From NCBI GenBank assembly GCA_029860075.1, contig JAOUBX010000033.1, positions 1-44,646 of the forward strand: DNA of 44,646 nt, read 5' to 3'. Position 1 is the first letter of the stretch; the number at the start of each line of letters is the position of its first letter. A model generated the notes under the pieces. That model was not told the origin of the DNA and did no database searches. It worked only from the letters and a program-made list of their open reading frames with translations. Both the position numbers and the translations under genes were made by a program. Below, one piece after another: positions 1-7,331 of the stretch. The stretch comes from Deltaproteobacteria bacterium. Lineage in GTDB: Bacteria; Desulfobacterota; JADFVX01.

Positions 1-114
1 CGGTTTTTAATTGTTATAGATACCCGATAAGAGCCTTCGGGTATGACACATGTTTAATTGGTTAACAGTCAGGGACAAGCTATTAATAGCGCATGATAAA
101 CACCCTTAACTTAG

Positions 115-324
115 TGCCATTCAGAACCATCCCGTTTTCTCCCTATAGCTTATGCCGGAGGCTGGAAAAAGCTTGAGCCCATCTGGAAATGGATTATCAA
201 GGCAAAGCAGGTTTCAAAAGCGCTGCCGGTTTTTGAAAAGGTGTTGACAGGGACTGGCAAAGAAAGTGTTACAACTAGAGGTCATAAGGTGGTTGGGGAT
301 GTTGTGGGGATGATGTTTAAGTAG
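115..324 (+). pseudogene. 3' remnant of a possible B12-binding radical SAM protein gene
   Basis: An open frame follows the in-frame stop TAG at 112-114 and runs to the TAG at 322-324, with no usable start codon at its beginning. It reads as a protein C-terminus, including the segment GGWKKLEPIWKWIIKAKQ followed by LPVFEKVL. This Trp- and Lys-rich helical pattern resembles the extreme C-terminus of B12-binding-domain radical SAM proteins; that assignment is from memory of the family and is weak. No catalytic CxxxCxxC motif is present, because only about 70 codons survive. It is best read as the truncated tail of a gene destroyed when the neighbouring accessory DNA arrived. A 7-bp inverted repeat (TACCCGA at 21-27, TCGGGTA at 37-43) lies upstream with no associated gene. 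Confidence 0.4.
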
Positions 325-373
325 GAATGTTTCTTTTTCTCTTTACTACTATTATGAAAAACTTTATTTTAGC

Positions 374-402
374 TTGACTAGGCTTGAACCTTCGGATAAT
401 AT
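374..402 (+). promoter_or_regulatory. Sigma-70-type promoter of the AbiL-like pair
   Basis: TTGACT at 374-379 and TAATAT at 397-402 are separated by exactly 17 bp. Transcription would start near 409, leaving a leader of about 70 nt before the ATG at 480. An upstream ATG at 384 lies inside this promoter, which argues for the start at 480. Confidence 0.6.
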
Positions 403-479
403 TTGAGTATAAGCTTGGAATTGCATTAAAAAGTGAAAAAAATATCCAAAAACAAGGACAATATACAGAAAGAGTTGGG

Positions 480-1775
480 ATGTTAATAGAATTTAAAGTA
501 AAAAATTTTTTGTCGATAAAAGAAGAACAAACCTTCTCAATGCTCCCGGCTGGGAAAGTACCGCTCAAGGATAATCCAAATAATGTTACCTCAAAAATGG
601 AATCAACGGCTAATCTCAATTTGCTTAAATCGACAATTATCTATGGCGCAAATGCATCTGGGAAAAGCAGTTTTTTGAAAGCTTTTTCAGCGCTTAGGTA
701 TTTGGTTGTAGAATCTATAGATTTTAAATTGGACGAGGAAATTCCCACATACGAGCCATTCAAATTAGATGATGAAAGCAGAGAAGCGCCGATAGAGTTT
801 GAAATTGATTTTATAGCTAATAAGGTTCGTTATACTTATAAAGTGATATTTGATAAAAAAGCATTTTTATATGAATCGCTTGTATTTTATCCAAAAAAAC
901 AGCCTGCCAAACTCTTTGTCAGAGAAATAGGAGGAAAAATAAGTTATGGTGAATATTATTCAGGATCAAAAAAGCATGAACTGTTTGATAATCAGTTGGT
1001 GCTTTCAAAAGCTGGTTCCACCGCTATAGAATCTCTTATTGCCCCCTACAGATATTTTTCAAAATATTTCTATGTACATATAATACATGATACGCATTAC
1101 GATCAAGCAGTTATTAGATCATTTACCAATTTTTGGGCGGAAAAAAAGGATTCCAGTTTCCGTAAAAATATGCACAAATTGATTAAAATAGCGGATACAG
1201 GTATTACAGACTTCACTTTAAGAGAACGAAACCTTGATGAATTTGGACTTCCTGAAGATATGTCGGAAGAGGAAAAGAAAGAGATAGCGGAAAAATATAA
1301 ATATAGTGTCAAAACGATACACAAAACATATCAAGGTAAAAACTGTATTGGCCAAATGAACTTTGACCTTAATGAAGAATCTACAGGAACTATTAAGCTG
1401 ATGGTTGTTGGTGGTCTTATTCTTGATGCTCTGGAAGATGGTTCTACTATGATTATTGATGAACTCGACAAATCTTTACATCCGCTGTTAACGAGAATGT
1501 TGATTCAGCTTTTTCATAGCGAAAAGAATAATCCCAAGGGTGCCCAGTTGATTTTTGCAACACACGACGTTTCACTTATAGATGTTGATCTATTCAGGCG
1601 AGACCAGATAGGGCTGACGGAAAAGGATGAATACGGCTGCACGGAAATATATCCTCTTTCCGACTATACAGGAATAAGCAAGGTCAAACCTCTGGAAAAC
1701 TGGTATCTAAGAGGCCGCTTTGGTGGAATACCGGTCATTAATGACTATGAGCTCGATTTAGAATTTGACCAGTGA
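480..1775 (+). CDS. AAA family (SMC/RecF-like) ATPase of an AbiL-like defence pair
   Basis: This is a 431-residue ATPase. The N-terminus (MLIEFKVKNFLSIKEE) is the typical beta-strand opening of RecF/OLD-like AAA_15/AAA_21 ATPases. Walker A is GANASGKS at about residues 56-63, the Walker B acidic pair DE is at about 327-328 in IIDELDKSLHP, and a switch histidine is in FATHD near 360-363. Start 480 is chosen because the family N-terminus begins there and the promoter lies at 374-402; an in-frame ATG at 384 would add 32 residues without family character. It overlaps the RloB-like gene by 4 nt, so the two are translationally coupled. Family knowledge: ATPase plus RloB/Toprim-type partner pairs such as Lactococcus AbiLi/AbiLii act in abortive phage defence, and PARIS (AriA/AriB) is a related design. 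The defence role here is inferred from domains and pairing. Confidence 0.8.
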   Translation: MLIEFKVKNFLSIKEEQTFSMLPAGKVPLKDNPNNVTSKMESTANLNLLKSTIIYGANASGKSSFLKAFSALRYLVVESIDFKLDEEIPTYEPFKLDDESREAPIEFEIDFIANKVRYTYKVIFDKKAFLYESLVFYPKKQPAKLFVREIGGKISYGEYYSGSKKHELFDNQLVLSKAGSTAIESLIAPYRYFSKYFYVHIIHDTHYDQAVIRSFTNFWAEKKDSSFRKNMHKLIKIADTGITDFTLRERNLDEFGLPEDMSEEEKKEIAEKYKYSVKTIHKTYQGKNCIGQMNFDLNEESTGTIKLMVVGGLILDALEDGSTMIIDELDKSLHPLLTRMLIQLFHSEKNNPKGAQLIFATHDVSLIDVDLFRRDQIGLTEKDEYGCTEIYPLSDYTGISKVKPLENWYLRGRFGGIPVINDYELDLEFDQ

Positions 1776-2392
1776 GAAAAACAAGGCGGTCAAAAAAGAG
1801 ACTTCTAAAACCCATAATTATTATTCTCTGCGAAGGGGAAAAGACAGAGCCTTCCTACTTTTCCGGTTTTTTTAGGAATACTGCACATTATAAAGATTAC
1901 GTATTCAGACCGTATCAACCAACTGACCATTCTCCCTTAGGTATTGTAAAGGCAGCATGTGAGGAAAAACGTCGGGCAATTGCCGATAAAATAGAGGGAA
2001 AGGATATTCATGTCTGGGCTGTTTTTGACAGGGACGGGCACGATCATATTCCGGAGGCTTTTGATATGGCAAGAGCAAACGGTATAGAGATTGCTTTTTC
2101 CAATGTTTGTTTCGAACAATGGATTTTGCTCCACTACGAACGGACACAAAAACCTTTTACAAATTGTGATGAAATAGTTAGCCATATAAGATCAAAGCAT
2201 GATCATAGTTATAAAAAGGATGATTATTGTTATGACCGATTAAAAGAGAATATCAGTACAGCTATAAAAAACGGTGAATGGCTCATACAGCAAGTAGATT
2301 TTGACATCTCACGAGGAACGCCTGAGTGGAACATCAATCCCTATACAGACGTTCATAAGCTGGTCACTTTTTTATTGAGTCCTGTAATATGA
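1772..2392 (+). CDS. RloB family Toprim-like protein, partner of the AAA ATPase
   Basis: This 206-residue protein starts at GTG, inside the stop of the ATPase gene (GTGA overlap). A basic N-terminus (RKTRRSKKR) is followed by IIIILCEGEKTEPSYF with an invariant-looking Glu at about residue 21, then VFDRDGHD with Asp at about 86 and 88. This Glu plus DxD layout is that of Toprim-like RloB domains. The segment FSNVCFEQWILLHY (about 112-126) is also a family hallmark. RloB domains are candidate nuclease effectors, with the ATPase as sensor or regulator, as in AbiL. No toxicity or target can be read from sequence. No terminator is evident after the stop; two direct repeats follow at 2428-2520. Confidence 0.75.
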   Translation: MRKTRRSKKRLLKPIIIILCEGEKTEPSYFSGFFRNTAHYKDYVFRPYQPTDHSPLGIVKAACEEKRRAIADKIEGKDIHVWAVFDRDGHDHIPEAFDMARANGIEIAFSNVCFEQWILLHYERTQKPFTNCDEIVSHIRSKHDHSYKKDDYCYDRLKENISTAIKNGEWLIQQVDFDISRGTPEWNINPYTDVHKLVTFLLSPVI

Positions 2393-2427
2393 AGAATAAA
2401 GTAACTTAAAGGGAATACAAACATAGG

Positions 2428-2520
2428 TGCCGTGTCTAAGCATTTGATTGTTTTGGAATACATGCCGGGGTCACCCATTAGAAGTACCCCTGTCGCGTCT
2501 ACACATTTGATAGTTTTGTA
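2428..2520. repeat. Pair of imperfect 30-bp direct repeats
   Basis: Two 30-bp units, 2428-2457 and 2491-2520, share the pattern TG-C-G-GTCTA-(C/A)-CATTTGAT-GTTTTG and begin 63 bp apart. They lie in the noncoding stretch between the RloB-like gene and a convergent membrane-protein gene. Function unknown; they may be debris of a mobile or repetitive element. Confidence 0.5.
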
Positions 2521-2548
2521 GGTTGGGAACGCCCAAGCGAAACCCAAC
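2518..2548. repeat. REP-like palindrome (GTTGGG ... CCCAAC)
   Basis: GTTGGG at 2522-2527 pairs with CCCAAC at 2543-2548, and an alternative inner pairing TTGGG/CCCAA exists at 2523-2527/2532-2536. The core resembles the widespread intergenic repeats of the form TAGGTTGGG...GCGAAACCCAAC known from many proteobacteria. It sits immediately after the second direct repeat. Confidence 0.45.
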
Positions 2549-2609
2549 ATATTTTCCTATCGATACTTTTTTCGTTGGCTTTCATTCTTCAATCCAACCT
2601 TAACTTTTG

Positions 2610-3059
2610 CTATTTCTTTTGAATAAATTTTAGCATGGCCGCTTGATTATTTTCCGCAAGAAATTCCTTTGCATATTCTCTAAAGTTTTTTCTGTTCAAA
2701 TAGATTATTGCGGCGATAGAAGATATTATCAAAAATAATTTCCAACATGTAATGATGAGTGTCTTTTTTGAAACATCTACAAACATTAAAAAAGTTATTA
2801 TTGCATACAGTTGATATATTGAGACAAGACTCATGATTATTGATGAAATAATTATTTGTGTTGGTGTTGGTTTTAATTTTATAATCCCGATAATCAAATA
2901 AATAATAAAAACCAAAAGTAACGTCTGGATAATTTGAATTGTTTTGGGATTTTCAATCATCCCTAGCAGCAAGATTCGTAATACAGGATTTATAGATAAT
3001 CCGAAAGCTCCCAGGAACAGCCACACGGCAACTAAATATACACCCTTAGGTCGTTTCAT
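2610..3059 (-). CDS. Hypothetical small polytopic membrane protein
   Basis: This 149-residue protein has no family I recognise. About four hydrophobic segments are visible (roughly residues 7-33, 41-60, 68-93 and 104-121), separated by short Lys-containing loops, and a charged C-terminal tail (NRKNFREYAKEFLAENNQ) follows. It starts with MKRPKGVYLVAVWLF, so the basic N-terminus probably stays in the cytoplasm. The gene is AT-rich compared with the cytochrome region and sits alone between the RloB-like gene (convergent) and a hydrolase gene on the same strand, 77 bp away. No function can be proposed. Confidence 0.65.
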   Translation of the reverse strand: MKRPKGVYLVAVWLFLGAFGLSINPVLRILLLGMIENPKTIQIIQTLLLVFIIYLIIGIIKLKPTPTQIIISSIIMSLVSIYQLYAIITFLMFVDVSKKTLIITCWKLFLIISSIAAIIYLNRKNFREYAKEFLAENNQAAMLKFIQKK

Positions 3060-3136
3060 ACTTTTGCTCCTTTTTTACCGGATAAACTAATGGTTTCTGT
3101 TTGGATGGTTATAGAGTCAGCCCTTTAACCTTGAGC

Positions 3137-4126
3137 TCAGATCAAAGAGTTCGCCTTTGAATCCATATCTTTCATAAAATTATCAACAATTTCCTCATAC
3201 TTGTTTTTACCTCTAACAAACAGGTTCACATGACCAAGGCCCTCGAAAAGGTGCAATTCTTTATGGCCTTGCAGGTTGGTGTAAATATCCTGCAACACGG
3301 ATTTAGAAGCACGCTGATCACCGGCACCCCCTAAAAGCAGAGTTGGAACATTAATATCACCTGCAAAATCAACGGGATTTAGATCAAAGGCATTATAACC
3401 ATTTTGCACACCTCCCCAGAAAACAAGCAGCTCGGCAAAAGGAAAGGTAACAGGAAAACCCATCAGCTCAAACCGGCTTTGGACTGTTTGATATAAAGAA
3501 CCGAAAGGCATTTCCAGTATGAGCGCCTTTGGCTGGATCTTGTCGGTATGGATCGCTGTTATTATGGAAGAGGCGCCTAATGAAAGGCCATGAAGAATGA
3601 TATTCTTTTTTCCTTGAGCTTGATAATGCCTGAAAACAGAGGTAACGACCTGAGCTTCCCGATAACCCAGTGTTGACCAGTCATAGGGTGAATCACCGTG
3701 TCCGGGAAAGTCCACAAGGATTACATCTGCTGACTTATCAACAAAATATAGGCCCAGTGGAAGAAGGTCTTCCTTCTTTGAAGAATAGCCATGAAAAAGA
3801 ATAACTGTATAAGTTGACTTATGGGGACTTATTTCCCAGACAGGTGTTTTTAATCCATCGGAACCTTCAATGGTAAGGGATTTAAATTCATATCCATAGT
3901 GGGCAGGTGTCTTTGTATTTAGCTTTTTGGGGACATTTACTCCTGTAATGAGAACGCTTATTTTCTTGATAAATGATAAGGATTCCGGCTTTTCCGTTTT
4001 GGGGCCGCCTGTAACAAAATGGGTAAATTTATAGGCATGAAGGTAACTGACAATATTCAGCATAAGAATTGCAACGAATATTGTAACAGCAATTAGTCTT
4101 TTTCTATTTTTTAAAAAAAGCTTCAT
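3137..4126 (-). CDS. Membrane-anchored alpha/beta hydrolase
   Basis: This 329-residue serine hydrolase has a single hydrophobic anchor near the N-terminus (about residues 10-28), suggesting the catalytic domain faces the periplasm. The oxyanion-region motif LFHGYSSKKED (about 110-120) and the strand VILVDFPGHGDS (about 135-146) are typical of the fold. The nucleophile is Ser182 in GLSLG. The likely acid is the Asp in GGAGDQR and the likely base the His in GLGHVNLF near the C-terminus, so the triad looks complete. It resembles the BAAT/esterase or bem46-like group often annotated only as alpha/beta hydrolase; the substrate is unknown. A 128-bp spacer separates it from the frameshifted gene upstream. 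Confidence 0.8.
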   Translation of the reverse strand: MKLFLKNRKRLIAVTIFVAILMLNIVSYLHAYKFTHFVTGGPKTEKPESLSFIKKISVLITGVNVPKKLNTKTPAHYGYEFKSLTIEGSDGLKTPVWEISPHKSTYTVILFHGYSSKKEDLLPLGLYFVDKSADVILVDFPGHGDSPYDWSTLGYREAQVVTSVFRHYQAQGKKNIILHGLSLGASSIITAIHTDKIQPKALILEMPFGSLYQTVQSRFELMGFPVTFPFAELLVFWGGVQNGYNAFDLNPVDFAGDINVPTLLLGGAGDQRASKSVLQDIYTNLQGHKELHLFEGLGHVNLFVRGKNKYEEIVDNFMKDMDSKANSLI

Positions 4127-4224
4127 GAAAAGTCTCTAATGTTTTATAAGAATGTAATAGTGTTGCCAAATTTACGTCTTCTGCCTTGAATACATCAACG
4201 ATATTATTTATTAGAGGCATCATT

Positions 4225-4245
4225 AAAAGTGCTTGATTAAGCGCT
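4225..4245 (-). terminator. Likely intrinsic terminator after the frameshifted gene
   Basis: On the minus strand AGCGCTT-AATC-AAGCACT forms a 7-bp stem (one G-T pair) followed by TTTT. It lies 10 bp beyond the stop at 4255, at the right place for a terminator of the minus-strand gene. Confidence 0.5.
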
Positions 4246-4254
4246 CCTCATTTA

Positions 4255-4670
4255 CTACTCTACAATTTTTGCCATACCTATTGGCCCTTTAATGTTTATA
4301 GGGATGTCATCGGGAATAAGTGGAATTACGATAAGCTGAGCCCATGGCGTTCCGCAATATCCTCTTCTCTTCATATGGCCCCAAATGCGGACTTCTTTAG
4401 TTTTTCCATCTCTCAACTCAATATCTATCTTGCCCTTTCCTGTTTTTAATATCTCTTCCAATGAACGCCGGTCCCATTTTTCATAAACATATAATCGTCG
4501 CCCGTCCTCCAGTTGCAGGGTATTGCCGGCAATCAATTCCACTTTGAAGGGAAGGACTGGCGAATCGCCTTCCACTAATCTCGAATAGTGAAACCTATAA
4601 CACCAGCCTGCATACCAGCTACAGTAACAAGCAAGAAACAACCTATTGAAAAGATTATTTTAATTTTCAT
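4255..4670 (-). pseudogene. Frameshifted secreted or membrane-anchored protein gene (unknown family)
   Basis: The downstream part is an open frame ending at 4255 that encodes GDSPVLPFKVELIAGNTLQ, an Asp/Lys-rich beta-type domain and a YCGTPWAQL segment. That frame opens with an implausible Cys/Trp/Tyr-rich start. In a different frame on the same strand, ATG at 4670 begins MKIKIIFSIGCFLLVTVAG, a textbook signal peptide or anchor, which hits TAG at 4575-4577 just where the second frame becomes sensible (RLVEGDSPV). One indel near 4575-4590 would join the two into a protein of about 138 residues. The gene is therefore either a young pseudogene or carries a sequencing error. No domain is recognised. 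Confidence 0.65.
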
Positions 4671-4837
4671 AATGTTAAACAGATTTTTTTATAAAATTGA
4701 CAGTTTATTCAATCATAAGTTTGGACAACTTTATGCAAAGCCGGTTCACCTTTTCCCTCTTGAATAGCAAAAAAAATAAGGGTGGATGAAGTGAAATGGA
4801 ACCTATCAAGCAGAGCTAAATGATGTTTTTCAAACTA

Positions 4838-5443
4838 TTACACCCATTTTACATTTGCCAAATATTTAACACACTCCCCTGCATGAGCCATAGTAATCAA
4901 GTGCCCACCATCAGCTATTTCAAAACATTTCTCTGGACATTTAATAATCATATCCTTTTTGCCATGAATTCTAATGATATCCTGCTGGTCCCCCTCATAT
5001 CCCTGCCAATCATTGATTGCAAAACACATAGATTTTATGAACTCCGAATCGGCTTCAGTAAACATGTTCGATAAATTGCTATCATATTTTCCCGTAAATA
5101 CCTGGATCAGTTTAAGTGGAGTGATTTCTGCCAGGGGTGAGAGTGTCCTCAAAAGAGGATTGATTTCAGATTTGTTGACGGCGCTGCCAATTAAAACAAC
5201 TTTTCTGTTTCCCAATATCTTATAAATTTCCAGGGCAACCATTCCACCCAAAGAGGAACCGCCAATGCTATCCTCCACCTTTATTCCATGTTCCCTGACA
5301 ATCCTTTCCGCCATATTCCTAAGAGATTTTTCTCCATCATAGGCAGGCCAATCAAGAAAAGTAGTCTCTTCAAGACTATTCCATGGCTCATACTCTGAAT
5401 ACATTTTATGATTGGCGCCCATACCGGGCAGAAGAAATAACAT
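4838..5443 (-). CDS. Alpha/beta hydrolase (YqiA/BioH-like size)
   Basis: This compact 201-residue serine hydrolase has no signal peptide and so is cytoplasmic. The first strand reads FLLPGMGANHKMY. The nucleophile elbow is GSSLG with Ser64, inside DSIGGSSLGGMVAL. The catalytic His is most likely His181 in DGGHLITMAH, and a preceding Asp in GKKDMII probably completes the triad. The small size and short cap fit minimal esterases or thioesterases; the substrate is unknown. It follows the DUF3817-like gene by 26 bp on the same strand, so the two are probably co-transcribed. The ribosome-binding site is weak. Confidence 0.78.
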   Translation of the reverse strand: MLFLLPGMGANHKMYSEYEPWNSLEETTFLDWPAYDGEKSLRNMAERIVREHGIKVEDSIGGSSLGGMVALEIYKILGNRKVVLIGSAVNKSEINPLLRTLSPLAEITPLKLIQVFTGKYDSNLSNMFTEADSEFIKSMCFAINDWQGYEGDQQDIIRIHGKKDMIIKCPEKCFEIADGGHLITMAHAGECVKYLANVKWV

Positions 5444-5469
5444 TTTTCAGATAAACCTAAATTGATGCC

Positions 5470-5916
5470 TTACGCCTTTGCCGGGATTATAAGCTTCTTC
5501 AGCTTCCTTTCGAGCAAGAAGCTGGCAAAGGGGATAACTGATGCAAAGAGGGCTGCAATCCATAGAGTGACTTTCCATTTTTCCAGGTGACTCACCACCA
5601 GAGACAGGATAAAGTAGATCGTCCAGAGGATGCCGTGGGCCATACCCACATCCCAGACGATATCGAAATATTTAAAGTAGTATTTTGCTGGGATAGCTAT
5701 GCACATGAGTGCAATAAGCGACAGCCCTTCAATAATGCTCACCATCCTGAATATTTTCAGCATGGTTTTTCCTGCCTTTGATTGCTCAACCTTTTTGAAA
5801 ATTTCTATTTGTTCGCCACATAATTTGCAGGTGGTATAGCCCCTAACATTGGGCGGAATTTTTTCATCAGGGTAGTAGCCAAGAACCTTGTCACATGTCT
5901 TGCAATAAATTTCCAT
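5470..5916 (-). CDS. DUF3817-type membrane protein with N-terminal zinc-ribbon-like motif
   Basis: This is a 148-residue protein. The N-terminal 40 residues carry two Cys pairs (CKTC at about 5-8 and CKLC at about 30-33), spaced as in a small zinc ribbon. After a short linker, the region from residue 55 on has three hydrophobic helices and the sequence features FRMVSIIEGLSLIAL, AHGILWTIYF and IPFASFLLERKLKK. The EG-S motif in the first helix, the H-G-hydrophobic helix and the PF-FLLE end are typical of DUF3817 integral membrane proteins, whose function is unknown. Fusion to a zinc ribbon is less usual. The 185 bp upstream (5917-6101) hold no recognisable gene. Confidence 0.75.
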   Translation of the reverse strand: MEIYCKTCDKVLGYYPDEKIPPNVRGYTTCKLCGEQIEIFKKVEQSKAGKTMLKIFRMVSIIEGLSLIALMCIAIPAKYYFKYFDIVWDVGMAHGILWTIYFILSLVVSHLEKWKVTLWIAALFASVIPFASFLLERKLKKLIIPAKA

Positions 5917-6101
5917 ATATCATCGCTGCACTGCATTAATATTAAATTTATTCTTTTTTATCACAAATAAACATAATAGCGTAAGCTAATATTGCATTTT
6001 TGTCTTTCTTTAAAAAAGAAAGGAAGATTCCATCGATTATGGGTTGTAATTTTCTGCCTTTGAATTACAGCCTTTGACAAACCTTTCAGGAAGAAGCATC
6101 A

Positions 6102-6294
6102 TCACTCCACCGTCCGACTAAACCTGACAGGCAATGTCAGTGTCGCTACCACCCCTTTCTCCTCCCCGTTTTTCAATTCAATCTTCACATGATGCAAGAG
6201 GGGGACTTCTTTAACAAGACCAAGACCGGAACTTTTTTTACCACTGTCAGGGCCTTTTAGGGAACAGAAACGTTCATAGATCTTATCGAGAGAA
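6102..6294 (-). pseudogene. Decayed duplicate of the creC 3' end (HATPase C-terminus)
   Basis: On the minus strand the segment translates as LDKIYERFCSLKGPDSGKK, then SSGLGLVKEV, then LTLPVRFSRTVE and a stop at 6102-6104. It parallels the last 65 or so codons of the intact creC (8340 onward: NKVYERFYSLKRPDSGKK, GLGLSLVKEV, LTLPVRFSRAV). A two-codon deletion (Ser-Leu after GLGL) and several substitutions mark it as diverged. No upstream part of a kinase gene is present: the homology stops around 6294-6300. It borders the AbiE module, whose other side is the intact creC, so it marks an old duplication or insertion event. Confidence 0.85.
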
Positions 6295-6333
6295 ATAAGT
6301 TTTTTTCTCTTACATATAAACCATGCGCAACAA

Positions 6334-6570
6334 ATATACTTTAAGTTGACATTGAGCCATACTTTTTATATATTTATACTTCCTGCATCCCTCCTCGCAG
6401 GGCCGGGGCATTCGAGGTTTGAGGAAGGCAATAATAATTTTTATAGCTTGCATTTATGTTTTGGGATTTTGTCCCTGCATTCAAAGCCAAACATACTACA
6501 AGCGCCTCAGCAAAAAAGCGCTTGCAAGAATTAATTTTAAACTATGAATTAATGTCAACTAAAAGTATAC
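6334..6570. repeat. 20-bp inverted repeat pair bracketing the AbiE leader
   Basis: The left arm 6334-6353 and right arm 6551-6570 match at 18 of 20 positions when one is reverse-complemented (core AGTTGACATT / AATGTCAACT). The left arm contains the -35 box of the abiE promoter and the right arm contains the ATG start codon of the antitoxin. Between them lie a possible hairpin CAAGCGC/GCGCTTG (6499-6505/6518-6524) and GGGA-TTTTG-TCCC. Either these are operator half-sites for AbiEi autoregulation (AbiEi proteins are known to bind inverted repeats at their promoter), or the 237 bp are a MITE-like element whose end supplied the start codon. Confidence 0.65.
6346..6374 (+). promoter_or_regulatory. 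Promoter of the AbiE operon
   Basis: A consensus TTGACA (6346-6351) is followed after 17 bp by TATATT (6369-6374). The -35 box lies within the left arm of the 20-bp inverted repeat, so a protein bound there would block RNA polymerase. The predicted leader is about 170 nt. Confidence 0.55.
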
Positions 6571-7331
6571 ATTCAAGACAATACCTAAAAAAAGCATTGT
6601 TTACATTACCGCAGGGTATGCCGGTCACAAGCAGCCACCTGGAGCAATGGGGCATATCGCGACAATTGGCGCATCGCTACGTCCTGAGCGGTTGGCTTGA
6701 GTCCCTCGGGTACGGTTATTATGTGAGGATGGGAGATAGTCTCACAGTTACAGGCGCCGTTACCGGACTGGAGATGCAGGGAGTTGCAGTGCATATAGGA
6801 GGCAAGTCCGCTCTTTCTTTAAGAGGCGCTGTTCACTACCTGGCACAGGGAAAGGAAAGACTGTCCCTCTATGGTGTGACAAAAAAACGCCTACCCCCGT
6901 GGTTTGTCAGGCGCTTCCCCTGCGAAGCGCGCAGGAGCCGACTCTTCAAGGAAGAGGACGCTACTGAGAAGCGGCTGTATGTGCGGCATCTGGAAGAAAA
7001 AGAACCTCACTCCCCTTTTGTCTCCGAACCGGAAAGAGCGCTCCTTGAGATGCTTGAGGGCGTACCTCAAAAACAAACTACAGACGAAGCCCACAAGATC
7101 ATGGAACCTTTGTACACACTCCGTCCCGAAGCAGTTCAGACGCTTCTTGAAGCGTGTACGAAAATAAAAGTCAAGCGGCTCTTTTTCTCTATTGCCGACG
7201 GGTTGAAACTTCCGGTTCTTAAGCATCTGGATCTATCTGGAATAGATTTCGGGGCGCCTTCTGTTTACATACTCACTAAAAAAGGGGGGGCGCTTATCCT
7301 GAAGCATCCTATGGCTGCCTACGATGAATAA
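6552..7331 (+). CDS. Type IV antitoxin AbiEi
   Basis: This 259-residue protein has an N-terminal winged-helix part (SIHSRQYLKKALFTLPQ, then GMPVTSSHLEQWGISRQLAHRY) of the AbiEi_3_N type. The C-terminal AbiEi domain includes HIGGKSALSLRGAVHYL and SEPERALLEMLEGVP. AbiEi neutralises the AbiEii nucleotidyltransferase indirectly and represses its own operon. The ATG at 6552 is chosen because the family N-terminus starts there; an in-frame ATG at 6456 would add 32 atypical residues. No good ribosome-binding site precedes 6552, which is unusual. Its 3' end overlaps the toxin gene by 8 nt, the standard coupled arrangement. Confidence 0.85.
   Translation: MSTKSIHSRQYLKKALFTLPQGMPVTSSHLEQWGISRQLAHRYVLSGWLESLGYGYYVRMGDSLTVTGAVTGLEMQGVAVHIGGKSALSLRGAVHYLAQGKERLSLYGVTKKRLPPWFVRRFPCEARRSRLFKEEDATEKRLYVRHLEEKEPHSPFVSEPERALLEMLEGVPQKQTTDEAHKIMEPLYTLRPEAVQTLLEACTKIKVKRLFFSIADGLKLPVLKHLDLSGIDFGAPSVYILTKKGGALILKHPMAAYDE

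Noticed and set aside
317..619. Minus-strand open frame across the AbiL-like promoter and gene start
   Set aside because: It overlaps the promoter and the N-terminus of the ATPase gene, has no ribosome-binding site and no protein-like features.
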